From Megamerina dolium (lineage: Eukaryota > Arthropoda > Insecta > Diptera > Megamerinidae): a stretch of DNA of 64,000 nucleotides. Location: positions 7,316,001 to 7,380,000 of the forward strand of contig OY978525.1 in assembly GCA_963854835.1 (NCBI GenBank), written 5' to 3'. Under the pieces are notes generated by a model, which was not told the origin of the DNA, made no database searches, and worked only from the letters and a program-made list of their open reading frames with translations. A program made the position numbers and the translations under genes. Shown piece after piece: positions 13,185 through 25,254 of this stretch (positions are counted from its first letter, which is position 1; the number at the start of each line of letters is the position of its first letter).

Positions 13185-13378
13185 GAAAAATTTTTTTTTG
13201 AATCATACTTGTCCTCTATCTCTATCCCTTAGAGGAGCTGTCCTACAAAATGTATGTTTTTATATAATCCGGTGAAACCGCTTCTTCCACGGTAACCCTA
13301 GAAAGATATTACATATAACCAATCCCTAATTATTTTTACTCCCCTATATTTTTGTTTTCGAACATACTAACCCCCTAT
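13185..13378 (-). repeat. Family B array B2, left part
   Basis: Reads in the minus orientation of family B: ATCTCTATCCCTTAGAGG, then GCTGTCCTACAAAATG, then CGAACATACTAACCCCC. It is interrupted at 13378 by a non-LTR insertion and resumes at 14262 in register. Confidence 0.75.
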
Positions 13379-14261
13379 CTTTTCACTGATGGCTAACTAA
13401 TGGATGGGAGAGCGGGTAATGGAATCTTCTCTAAAGAGTTGGGACTGACATGCACTCTGAATCTGGGAAGATACGTATCGGTCTATCAAGCAGAAATGCT
13501 TGGTTTGATGAATGCCCTAGACCATCTACTGGATGAAAAGTTTCAAGGTAAGAAAATCTTGCTAGCACTCGATAACCAGGAGGTGGTCAGGCGACTGCAT
13601 CAACCTACGATATCTTCTAAGTTGGCGCTAGAATGTGTTCAGAAACTTAACGGGTGTGCTCGTAGTAATGCAATTACTCTTATGTGGGTAAAGGGACACA
13701 TTAGTATAGAACATAATGGCTCGACAAGGATCTGAAGCTGAGTTTTATGGACCGGAACCAGTAGTTGCTCTTAGCAGCGGGATGGTGTACGAGATGGGAC
13801 AACTTATGGACTTGTAGACAGGCAAAGGCTTCGGTGAGGCTATCAAAGTGCAGTGTATCGGGTAGGGCTCTCAGTCTAGGACGGTTAACTCTAAGCTGGT
13901 TGACTGCATTAATAACTGGGCATGGCAATTTCATGTACCACCTCAGCAAGATGGATCTTGTTGAAGGGGAGGATGCTGAAATTTGCAAATTATGCATGGA
14001 GGAGGCAGAGACCGCGTCATACATAGTGTGGCAGTATCCTGCATTGGCAAGCAGTAGGATATCCACACTGGGTCGCCAATTTATTTATGAACTCGAAATG
14101 TGGAATATACCCCACAAAGCTATGCTTGAAATAATGGGTGATGTTATTATGAGGAAGGAAGTAGAAGAATTCTGCAACCAAACAAATAAGTAACATACGA
14201 TTTGAGGGACGAAAGTGACCCAGATAAGTGGTCTGATTCAGCTAATCCCTAAAAAATATAT
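13379..14261 (+). mobile_element. 5'-truncated non-LTR retrotransposon with target-site duplication
   Basis: The insertion starts inside the RNase H domain and ends shortly after the C-terminal domain, with a short 3' untranslated stretch ending in an A-rich tail near 14255. The flanks carry the same 11 bases, TAACCCCCTAT, at 13368-13378 and 14262-14272. Removing the insertion and one copy of those 11 bases restores a continuous family B unit. 5' truncation plus a short duplication is the normal outcome of target-primed reverse transcription. It could not move by itself. Confidence 0.8.
13382..14193 (+). pseudogene. Non-LTR retrotransposon RNase H and C-terminal domain, broken
   Basis: The frame starting at 13382 reads FTDG, a stop, then MDGRAGNGIFSKELG, the opening of an RNase H domain. 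YQAEMLGL and LLALDNQEVV carry the expected acidic residues, and WVKGH the end of the domain. The frame then shifts near 13730 and continues in 13765-14193 as the C-terminal domain of RNase H-bearing non-LTR elements. In the others here this ends in C-x2-C-x8-H-x4-C. Here CKLC is intact but the His and last Cys are replaced (YIVWQY). The TDG serine position is a stop codon. The clade (I, LOA or R1-like) cannot be decided from this piece. It sits inside a family B array. Confidence 0.8.
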
Positions 14262-14450
14262 TAACCCCCTATATATATCCCTTAGAGAAGCTATCCTAGA
14301 AATTAAACTTAAAAACATCTGAAAATTGGCAAATAATCATATAGTTTCCCAGCAATCACCTCTATATGGATGTAATAAAGGGCTGCTCCCGATTTTAATT
14401 GTATATCTGACTATTTTATATATTTCTATTTTCATACTCTTGGTCCCGTA
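14262..14450 (-). repeat. Family B array B2, right part
   Basis: Resumes with TAACCCCCTATATATATCCC, then TTAGAGAAGCTATCCTAGAA and later CACCTCTATATGG, in the same minus orientation and register as 13185-13378. It fades out near 14450. Confidence 0.7.
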
Positions 14451-15740
14451 AATTTGTTTGATTGTATACCCTAAATCCCAAATAGCATCCTAACCTACAG
14501 ATCGTACTCTACATATGAATCATTGTGAAGAAAAGCATAAATATGAGTAATTGAAAATGTAAAACATCTACTACTATAATAATAAGGCATCTATATTAAT
14601 TTTTCTATAGAATATATAGAAGTACAAAATAGAGCAAAGTCAATGTTAAAATCATCGGGTGAGGATTATGGCATTGTTTCGAATGAGAAGACATTTTTAA
14701 TACATCATCTAGGATTTAATAGGAACAAGTATATACAAGTATTTGATATTAATGTCAAAAAGGTATATACTACTTGTAGAAGATTATATAGGCACTGTCA
14801 TAGTGTAGATCAAACAATTAGTAGTATCTAATGCTCATTGGAGTATGGAAATTGATAGGCAAAAGTTATTTATTTTCTAATTTATATTTTTTCGATACGA
14901 TATCAAAAATATTTGAGAATTATATTTATTTTTATAAAATTGAAAAATTGAAGGGTAAAATTGTAAATTATATAATTTGACTTTTAGCTTCTTCAATGAA
15001 CAAAAACATTTGCCTTATTGTAAAAAAAAAAAAACCTAAAAAATATTTACGAACTTTAAATTATTATTTTCAACTACAAAAAATATAGATTACAATACAA
15101 TAGTATATATTTTTATATATGTTGGAAATAAAGTAGAAACCTTTTAAATTATATGTAATATTACAACAATGGGGAAAAAGAAGAAAACTTAAATGTGAAT
15201 TTCCAAACAATAAAAAGAAAAAGAGAAACATAAACTAAAAAGAAACAAACTTTTGCAAATGGCAAAGTACATACACCTGTATACACAATTTAAATTTATA
15301 TATTAGACGTGTGCAAAAAAAATATATATGGAATTTTCAGAAATTTACTGGAAATTATATTTTTCTGAACAATATTTGAAAAAAAAATTGAGAAAAATTA
15401 ATAGCAAATTACAAAAAATTAAAAAATTCTTCCTGTGATATTTCGCTATGCATTTAAAGCCAAAATTTCTGTGATAATCAGCGTTTTTGAAGGTTTCTTC
15501 TAAACAATTATGGAAAACCAATTAAGATTTTTTGATTTTGTATAAAAAAGGCAAATTTAGCTACGATATAGCTTTCGATTGTGCTATATACGCATGAATT
15601 TTTAAAGAAAAAAATTAATATAACCAACAATTTATCACAGACAGATAGACGGCATACAATCGAAAAACACAAACACACATTTATCCAATTGGTCTTATTT
15701 TCGAATATATTCATTTTCTTATTTAGCTGACCTCACTTAC
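14451..15740. other. A+T-rich stretch, nothing recognised
   Basis: Very A+T-rich with frequent homopolymer A and T runs. I see no gene, no array unit and no transposon motif. Confidence 0.55.
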
Positions 15741-16452
15741 CGGGTTTTAGTTCGACTTCTTTATATTTTCATAAAAAAAGAGTGTGAAAATATACATACG
15801 CAAACATACTTTTGTATGGGAGGTAAAATTATTTTTTATTCCATTACGCCTATTTTTAAATCTATTTATTCGAAAGTAAATATAATCATATGTACGAAGT
15901 TTCAATGCGATAGCTTTAAATTTTCATTCGAAAAGTGTTGAAATATACTCACGAAATCATACATTGGTATGGGAGCTCAATGAGATTTTCATCTAAATGC
16001 ACTCGTTTTGAAACAAGTGCTTTTATTAATCTAAATAGTCGTATGTACCAAGTTTCAGTTTCATAACTTTATATTTCAGCGCACAGAGTGTCAAAACATG
16101 CTTACGTAATCATAATTTTGTATGGCAGGTAGCCGTGGTTTTTATTCGATTGTAATGATTCTTATATCTATTTATTTGCTAGTAAATACAATAATAAAAT
16201 ACGAAGTTTCAACATGATATCTTTGAATTTTCGTCCGAAAAGTGTGAAAAAGTATATATAGAAGCATAACTTTGTATGGGAGATAGGCGTGATTTTAATC
16301 CGATTTCATTGATTTATGAACTCAAACGTTCATTAATGAAAATAAACTTGTCTATTAATTTTCAGCTCGATCGCTTTGTAACTACGGCAGTTATCATGAG
16401 AAGAGTTATACAGGCAGAGCGGCAGACATTGTTAATCCACTCAGGTCATATT
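15741..16452 (+). repeat. Family A array A2, four units
   Basis: Cores at 15811, 15963 (ATTGGTATGGGAG), 16117 and 16271 give 152-154 base spacing. The array closes at 16381-16450 with CAGTTATCATG, a purine-rich CAGGCAGAGCGGCAGACA stretch and CCACTCAGG, homologous to the ends of A1 and A5. Confidence 0.9.
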
Positions 16453-16669
16453 TCTGAATAATAATATAAATTTACTATAAAAAAAAAAATTTCAAGGGAT
16501 ATTTAAAGTTTAAAATTATATTCGAATAAGTTCTGCAGCTATTTCCATTTGCGGTCATCACAGACGAAAAGTCCTTCTGATAGACAAAAATTCAGATAAA
16601 ATGAAACGGAGCTTAATTTGGTTTCCCACAAAACTAAAAACAACATTAAATTTAAAAATGTTAATATTC

Positions 16670-17140
16670 TAAAATTTTGTTCAGAAAAATTTAAGAGTAA
16701 AGTTGGAATTTATAAAAAAATGCAAATATTTTAAGAAATTTTTCATTTAATACTTTTTTCATTCATATTTAATTTCCTACATTTTTTGATTCAGAAAATG
16801 GATTTTTTTTGTAACCTCACCCAGAAAAAATCCATTAGATACATATATATTTCTCAGCGCTAAAAACGATATTATTAAAAAAAAAAAATTATTTTAAAAT
16901 GGTTACCATTGCTGCTATTGCTGTTCCCTTAAGGTAGCTATAATAATTTTACTTATAAGTTACTTGATAATAAATAAAATTAATTAAAAAATTGTTTTTC
17001 AGATATATCTGAGAAACTTCAAATTAAAAAATAAAGTGAAAATATTTAAACAATTTTTTCATTTAATGCTTTTTTCAATTCTTTCCCTACATCGGATTCT
17101 TATTTGGTAATCTTACCTAGAAAAAATGCATTCATGCCTC
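16670..17140 (+). repeat. Two-copy diverged direct repeat, about 316-bp step
   Basis: TTTTTCATTTAATRCTTTTT at 16740 and 17056 is followed in both copies by CCTACAT and later by CTAGAAAAAATGCATT or its variant CCAGAAAAAATCCATT (ends near 16835 and 17132). The similarity extends upstream through a TTCAGAAAAATTTAAG-like stretch. Family unknown. Confidence 0.55.
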
Positions 17141-19445
17141 TGTAGAAGACTTTCCGAAAAAAAAAAAAACTGATCAATACTCAAATCTTGCCTTGACGTA
17201 AAATCTTACCTTGACGGAAAGTATATAAAAAAATCTGAACGCAAATTCAAAGACATACTATTATATTCCATCTATAAATTTGAATATCTCTAATATAAAT
17301 GTATGCATATGCACGCATACGTATCAAGTGTGAAAGTAAATACCAAAAATTGCAGACAAACATAATAAAGCAATTAAAGTTCCCTAACAATTTGTATATA
17401 GGTAAGTGTATACACCTATATACACCTATATACACATATATCCATATAAATAGCATACTACACTTATATGTATATATGAACTGGTACATATATATATATA
17501 TGTATATAAAGTTATAAATATGCACAGGCACGCGTTGAAAAACTTAAAAACCACGCCATCATCAACAGCAACATATACGAATAATTATATTCATATATGC
17601 CCGTATATATACACTATATGTATATATACATTATTGTGTATGCCTTATAGAATCTACATGGAATTACATATGAATATACGAATATATATGAAAAAGTATA
17701 TACAAAAAAAAAAAAAAACGAAATATTCATAAATTCTTTAAATTTACACCAACGCAAAAAGGAATTTAAACAAAAAATCATACGAGGACAAACATGTGTA
17801 TATACATCCACTCACAGAAATATTCATATGTATGTACACATGAGTACACGCAAATTACATAACTTCCGGTAAACATAATTATGCTGTCACAGGTATTACA
17901 TCCTGCACACAATGAATAAATGGCAAAAGGGAATTGCCAGATGGATATTATGTGAGTGTTGGAGACATTTAATATAAATTTGTAAACAAATAAATGCAGA
18001 TTTAACTCATAAATACAAACAGATATTGATTTGAATTATAGATTTTTGTGAAAACGTGTCGATTTCTTAATTTTAGTGAAACAATTATTTTCTTTATTCT
18101 CTTTTCAAATCAGTTGTTCATTTACATAAAGTCGTGGATGATTATTTCATAAATTACTTACATTCGAGTTGCTTTATAACACATAGTTGGCCAATCAAAG
18201 AAAAAATTGCATATCTAATCACGAAATACTTTCTATGGAGTGCTTCTGCCGTGAATCTCAACTCGACTCCATTTCGACTTTCAAAGCAACTAAAGTTCTT
18301 AAAAGGATCTCAAATGTTTCTTAATGGCGGCCTCCATATCGTTTATTTTTACTGCTCCGTACAAACGATACCAACAAATATTAAGCATTTATTGTATGCC
18401 ACTCTACGAGCTACAATATATTTTTAGATTTCGGTTTGAGTATGATTTATTGATTGTTGTCTAATATATTCTTATCCTTCATTTTACAGATTTCCTCACC
18501 AGTATATGCATTTCAAATCTGGCAACTCTCTCTCTCTCTCTAGTCGATATAAAAGAAGTAACAATATGAGCACAACATATAAAAAAACACAACATATATA
18601 GGTACATATTAATGAATGTATGCATACATATAGATATGTGTGTATGTAATTAAGACAATTACGACTAATAAACAACTCCACAACTACAACAAACTAAGAT
18701 GGAGTGGCATTAGATGAGCAGAAAATGTTATACTATAAATGCCATGAACCAACGCAAATGTGCCTACCAAAAGTTGTATTTCAAAATGCGGGAAATTAAC
18801 AACAATACATATGTATATATATAAATAATCAAACAAGAATAGGAGCACAAGTACCAAGTTACTATGACCAGTAGAAAAAAGTGTGTTTCTCAAATGCTCA
18901 TGCATAGAAGTACACTTGATATGGCTCTAACTGATAAAAGACGTCATTATCGATTGTATCATGGTTTTTCAAATGAAATATAATTTTTTTTTAGCAAAAA
19001 ATAAACCCTTTTTCTTTCTATGTTATTTTAAGTATGACAATACACTACGTCCAATATTTTTCCATTTAATTTTTATTTTTCCAATAATAAGATTTTTCAA
19101 GGTTTTGGGAGTAAACCTTTGTTTTATTAGTGACTTTTTAGTTGGGCTAGATGTATTTCTTTCGAGCCCTATTTTTATATTTAGAAGCAAAAAATAGTTG
19201 CTAGGAGCTTAGTGAAGAGAGACCAACTCATGAAATCTTGTCATAACAACTGCAAACCTCGATATTCTTACATTTCCTTGATGAAAGGTCACTTATGTCT
19301 TTGTCAAAGGTACATTTTTTTCAAGTCAATGGAATTTTTAGGTCAATTTTTCATTTCCAACACCCATAAGAATAGATAACAAATATCTAAAAAGATTTAT
19401 ATTATTAATCAAAATTATGACATCTTTCAATTAAATGATATCTCA
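17141..19445. other. A+T-rich stretch with TATATACA-type simple sequence
   Basis: From 17240 to 17710 it is dense in TATATA, TACATA and CACCTATATA motifs. A (TC)n run is at 18528-18541. The 97-codon frame at 18134-18427 (+) lies in slightly less A+T-rich DNA but shows no domain I know. I do not call it a gene. Confidence 0.5.
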
Positions 19446-19454
19446 CTGAATGTA

Positions 19455-20510
19455 GGTGTTTCTGTTCGCCAATAACTATCATAATTATGTAGCAATCCAT
19501 ATGAAAATTTCTACATTAAACTATTTTCCAGAGAGCACAAACAAATTTGTAAATTAATCAAATCGGATAAAAATCACGCCTACTTCCCATACAAAAATAT
19601 GTTGCTGTCTGATTGTTTTCGTACTTTACGTTTGAAAAAATAAAGCTATCGAAGTAAAACTTTGTACACAATGGTTTTCTTTCAACAGCAGAAATGTATT
19701 AAAAAATGGACAGAATCTGAAGAAAACCACGCCTACCTCCCATACAAAAATATGTTGCTAAATGGTTGTTTTCACACTTTTCGCATGAAAATATTAAGTT
19801 TTTAAACTTATATTTTGTATATGAAAGTTTTCTTACAGAAAAAATTGACGTACTGAAAAATGGGCTAAATATCAGCAAAACCACGCCCATCTCCCATACA
19901 AATTATGTTATTAAATTAGCTTTTTCACATTTTACGCACGATATTATAAAGCAATCAAGCTAAAAATCGACATATACGATTATATTACTCCCTTAATCAA
20001 GATATTCAGAAATGGATGAAATCGAATAAAAACCACGCCTACCTACCATACAAAATTATACTTTCATATATATGATTTTACATTTTACGCACGTATATAT
20101 AACGTAATCAGCACATATGATTATATTACCCAACAAATAAACATATTTAAAAATAAGTCAAATCGTATAAAAACCACGCCTACCTCCCATACATATTTAT
20201 GCGTTTGAATACACATTTTCACAGTTTACACTTGATAATATAAAGCAATCAAGCTGAAACTCCATAACTACGATTATATTACTCAATTAATAGATATATT
20301 TAAAATTAGAGTGAATCGAATAAAAACCACGCCTACCTCCCATACAAATTATGCTGTTGAATGTGTGTTTTCACACTCTAACCACGAAAATATACAGCAA
20401 TTAAGTTGAATATATGATTTTACTTATCGATTAATATACATGCATTAAAATGGGCTAAATCGTAGAAAAACCATGCCTACTTTCCATAAAAAATTATACT
20501 ATAAGGTCAT
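19455..20510 (-). repeat. Family A array A3, seven units, inverted
   Basis: The complement of the core (CGCCTACCTCCCATACAAA) occurs at 19586, 19739, 19893, 20045, 20186, 20339 and 20483, spacings 141-154 bases. At its left end (19455-19500) the complement reads AGTTATTGGCGAACAGA, which resembles the AGTTATCGTG...ACAGA terminus of A1 and A2. Confidence 0.92.
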
Positions 20511-22080
20511 AGAAAATATTTCACCTATTAAGAACACATAAATATCCCAATTGGGTACAGAGGTACCAGTACAAAAATAGACAATTAGCGCCCAACATTA
20601 TTTTCAGACATTTAAAGTAGGACCATACTTGCTCTTTCATCTCCCTGTCATCTCTCTGGGCCGTCCAGGAAATAGCAATAGCAAATTTAACGATTGTTCT
20701 TTCCTTGTTAATACAATATATTTTAACACCTAGTAGATGCATACATAAATACACTATTTAGTGTATGCAAGTAATCATATCTATGCACATGTAGTTGTGT
20801 ATGTATGTGCCTGCATACAAGAATGTGTATTTGTTTGTAAGACATATGAAGGTGTTAAAGATATTCATGCAATGTACGTAGGTGTTGAAGCTTTGTAAAA
20901 TTAGTCGTCAGTTGAAACAAGTCGTCTTATTGTATGTAGATGCAACTATAAGCAACACATACACATGTAATTTATATACATATAACATAGAATATGGATT
21001 GCCTAGCAACATACACCAATAACAACCACGATGAACGATGACGACGACGACGACGACGACGACGGCAACAATAGAATTTCTACTATTAACTGACAGTTGA
21101 CAGTTGCGTTAATTTCTTTAACCTAAATGATGGTGGCATTGCGGCATGGGTAAAGGTGTTGTTATACACAACTACATGCTTATAATGTATAAAGCATGTA
21201 GCAACATCATGTAATTGTATATGTGAGCACATAAAAGTGGTATTTAGTAGTTATATCACATACATGCATATACACCCACACGCAATATCGCTCTCTATAG
21301 CATTTAATTAAGTTGCGCATGGGTGTGTGTATATATTCCTTAGTTTGTTGATGTTTGATTTTACTTCTAGCACGGTAATACATCATTCAAGATGACTTTT
21401 GGATAAAGTTCATGTACCCTTAAATACAATCACCTATACATACATGTATACATATATAAACGTTGTTATATTCGAGTGAATGGAAATTATTCAACATATA
21501 CTCTTGTACGCTGCTTGTATTAAGCACCTTTGTTGTTAAGTAAATTTAATTGTATCTTTGCTTAACTGATTAACTAATTTTTTTACTATAAATATACCAG
21601 TTGCCAGTTAAGTGCTTAATTCAATTAGAAGAGGTCATTGAGGCCAATAAACCTATTATCATCAGATAAAAAAAATAAAGTCTTTAATTAGCGGCAAATA
21701 TGTTTTGAATAATATAAGAATTTATTATAGTAGGCAAATAGTATGTCTTAGTATTTTCAATAACATGTTTTCAACGAATTTAAAAATCAAGAAATGGACT
21801 ATCAGTTGCCAGTCAATTATATGAAAGATTTTTAAGACATATAGCTTCAACTAATTATTTCTAAATTTTTTAAAATTGTACTATAAAAATCATTGTTATT
21901 TAATTAAATAAATAAATAAAAATGATTAGTGGACATGAAAAAAGGGAAGTCAATGACAAGACAATTTGAATTGAGCTAGTTACTTAAAGTAGTTAGACGC
22001 ATTAATTGCCATAACAATTCACAGCAAAATACAATATTTAATGTCTTTCTTTTTCAGGTATTATATATAATCATATTTCT
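20511..22080. other. Non-coding stretch
   Basis: No gene seen. Contains a GAC run at 21041-21064 and many CATACATATGTATG-type steps. The T-rich lead-in to array A4 is at the right end. Confidence 0.5.
21041..21064. repeat. (ACG)n microsatellite
   Basis: Eight ACG copies. Unusual in this A+T-rich DNA because each unit contains a CpG. Confidence 0.9.
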
Positions 22081-22084
22081 GTTC

Positions 22085-22760
22085 CATAACTTTTTATGTT
22101 ATGTTCATGAATAAAATGTAAATCATACATATGGAATGATAATTTTGTATGGCAGGTAGGCGTAATTTTAATCGAATTTCTTCTATACTTTAACGCATCA
22201 ATTAATTAGTAAATTTAGTCGGAAATATAGAGTTTTAGCTGTTTTTTTTTGTGTACAAAATGTGAAAATATACATTTGAAAATATACTTTTGTATGGTAG
22301 GTAGGCGTAGTTTTTATCATTCTTTAATAAATTTAATTGTAAATGTATGAAGTTTCAATTTAATAGATTATTATTTTCGTGCAAAAAGAATGATAATATA
22401 CAATTGGAAACATATTTTTGTATGGGAGGTAGATGTGATTTTCATTCGATGACGACCATTTTTAACCTCGATAGTACATTAGTAAAAATAATTACGTGCA
22501 TTGAGTTTGAATTTTATAGCTTCATATTTTGATGTGGAAAGTACGAAAATATGCATACGAAAGCTTAAATTTGTATGGAAGATGGTCAAAGTTTTTATCA
22601 TATTCAGCTCATTTTTGAATATGTTTATCCTCTATTAAAAGTAAAATTTTGTACTCAGTTTCAATTTTATATTTCGCAATTTATGTGCACAAAGTATAAA
22701 AACACCAAATATACTTTGTATGTGAGGTAGACATGGTCCCATCCATTCATTGGCAAAAAT
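22085..22760 (+). repeat. Family A array A4, five units
   Basis: Cores at 22144, 22289, 22417, 22570 and 22715 (spacings 128-153). Units carry small deletions and the last is cut short. No terminal GACAGA sequence is visible at the right end, so the array is truncated. Confidence 0.85.
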
Positions 22761-22814
22761 ATCCATATTTGATAATTAATTGCATAATTGCTAAATAATA
22801 CCTAGAATCGCCAC

Positions 22815-23590
22815 TAGAGTGTTAGGAATGATCGGTATCCATTAATTTCTATTAATTTACATTATTCTGGGGAGACTTACTCCCTGACTCTAGAGGGCCA
22901 GTGTGGCCCATTATAGGGACTCCTGGACAAAATTTATATTTTTATCATAAATTTCACTCCCAGCGTTCCCATAGCGCACCTAAAGGAGTAAGACATATGA
23001 CTGCTCTCTGTTAATTTTGATTACCAAACCAAACTTTCCCTGAACAATCTTATGCTTTCTGCCTATACTCCTTCGGGGAGCTTCCCTATGAAATATATAT
23101 AAAATCCCCTAAAAAACCAATAAACAATCACATATTTGCCAGAAATCGTGTCTAGAGTAGTGGAATTTCTAAACGAATTCCATTATTTTTTACTATTCAA
23201 CATTTTTTCTGAACATACTTCCACTCTATCTTAATTACTTCGAGAAGGCTCGCTACGAAATGTATATAGAATTATCTGAAAATCGAAAACAATCCGATAA
23301 TTGAGATGAATCGCATTTTCAGTAATGAAATCTATGACCGAATTCCATTCTTTTGTATTACCCTACACTTTTTCTGAATACACTTACTCCCCTCCTTCAG
23401 TCCTTCGAGAGGCTTTCCCATAAAATTTACATCAAATCCATGAAAATCTTCAAATAACTTCATAATTGCCCTCAGAGCAATGAACTTGTAGGTAGATGAA
23501 TCGACACCACCTACCCCATTGATTCTTGTGTGCCACCATTTGCCCAAATAGACTTACCTCTAACGTCACCTTTAAGCGAATCCACCACAA
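22815..23590 (-). repeat. Family B array B3
   Basis: Minus-orientation family B. CTTCGGGGAGCTTCCCTATG at 23071, CGAGAAGGCTCGCTACGAAA at 23241 and CCTTCGAGAGGCTTTCCCAT at 23402 are successive versions of the gggGCTCCCgta block, 164-168 bases apart. TTTTCTGAACATACTTAC-like blocks lie between. Confidence 0.8.
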
Positions 23591-25250
23591 AATTGAATTT
23601 TATAAAACATAAATAATGTAACCTCAATAATTTAGCTATTCTCTCCCCATTTTTTCCTGTCTCTCTATGCGTCTTTCTCTTTCATACACTTTCAACGAAA
23701 CTTCCCACTTTGTTTGTTATTATTCCATTTTAAAGTTTCACTATAAGCCCTTCTTTAAAATATTTAAGTAAATAATAAATTGTAAAACTTTCAACATTTA
23801 ACTGCTTAGCATTTTTATTGAACTAGAGACTGTTAAAATACTATATATAGCGTAGTATATACGGATACTACCAACCAAATTGCATTAGCAATTTTAATGC
23901 TCTTCTACGGTGCTTAGAATGCGGTGGTCCACAAACATTGAAAATTCACAAAACTCAAATTCCTTTGCAAACATACCAAGATAATAGAAAAAGTAATAAA
24001 AACTCTACCACCAGCCACATTGTTGTCGGACGTCATGTGCTGTACATGCTTACACACCAGCCAAGCCAGCATACAAAATTTTGTCGTACAGATAGAATTG
24101 TGACATCTGTGAAATGTAACTGTCAGATGAAAAAAAAAAATAAAACAAAAACAAAGCAAAATGCATACATTCCAACGTTTACATGAAAATACTCGCAAGT
24201 AGATATTGGTGGTAGTGGTGGTGAGGAAAAATAAATCGTTGGGTGAGGTGGCAAAAATTAAGATGCCACCACGAAATGTTTCGCGGTTAGCGAAAAAATA
24301 TGTATGTATAAATGGAAAATTCTATAATAAACATAGACGACACATACAGGAAATGCCAAAGCATAGTAAGAAATATAGAAAATGAAATGGTAAAAAGGAA
24401 ACATTTAATTATTAAAACGCTTTCACGAATTTTATGTGTATGTGTTGTTGCGCGGGACTATAGAAACCGATGAGTAGGTATGCTGAGTGCTATGATGGGC
24501 GACAGACCAAAGGCGACAGTCATCAAAAATGAGCATAGTTCGCAGACAAATGACGATAATGATGATGATGATGATGATGATGACAATTCGTGAACGCAGA
24601 CGATAAATGAAACAGCAGCAGCACCAGCACCAGCAGACTGATGACTTCACTGGAATTTTATGCGCACACCGTTGAGAGCTGACAGGCGCCTTTGCCACAG
24701 CCATAGTTGAACCTTACCAAATACAAACACTCAACAGATTTTACTCATAGACACACACCCGCACACCCATACATACAATTTAATCCAAATTTTGTGACAT
24801 TTTCATTTAATTGTGGCAAGTGCCTATAAAATGTGGTACAAAATTTAACCCATTAACCATTAGCCCTTATCCGAGTAAGTGTGCTTATTTGCTAAGGTTG
24901 TGAAGCATATAACAAGAATCAAACATACTCACACAGCCAAATGCTGCTTCCCTACAGCGAAGCAATCAAAATGATTAAAAATTCACTGCTTCTGAAAGAG
25001 TTGAAAACTCATGAGTGAGACTTATGAAAAATTCAAAATTCGCAAAACGCGAAACGACACATTTGCCACCGTTTTTGTACTTAAATCGAGTGGCTGCTAA
25101 TGTTATTGACACGGTATGAGTACATATATAGGTACACACATAGGTTGACACTGTAAATTGTATTGTTGTTGTGATGGTAGATAATAATGGCAAAGGTAAA
25201 GCTTAAATGTTCAAGTAATGAATAAACTAAAAGAAGTAGGCAATAAATGT
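23591..25250. other. Non-coding stretch, possibly single-copy
   Basis: No array unit or transposon motif recognised. The part from 24200 to 24720 is less A+T-rich and includes a GAT run (24554-24583) and CAGCAGCAGCACCAGCACC. Such islands can be regulatory, but no factor site can be claimed from sequence alone. Confidence 0.45.
24554..24583. repeat. (GAT)n microsatellite
   Basis: About eight GAT copies. Confidence 0.9.
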
Positions 25251-25254
25251 GTCT

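Noticed and set aside
18134..18427. 97-codon frame in less A+T-rich DNA
   Set aside because: Looked at as a possible small gene or receptor exon, but no membrane pattern, motif or splice signals were convincing.
19455..20510. Regularly spaced repeats resembling a CRISPR-like layout
   Set aside because: The repeat unit itself is about 153 bases and the intervening sequence is also repeated; this is a eukaryotic tandem array, not repeats with unique spacers.
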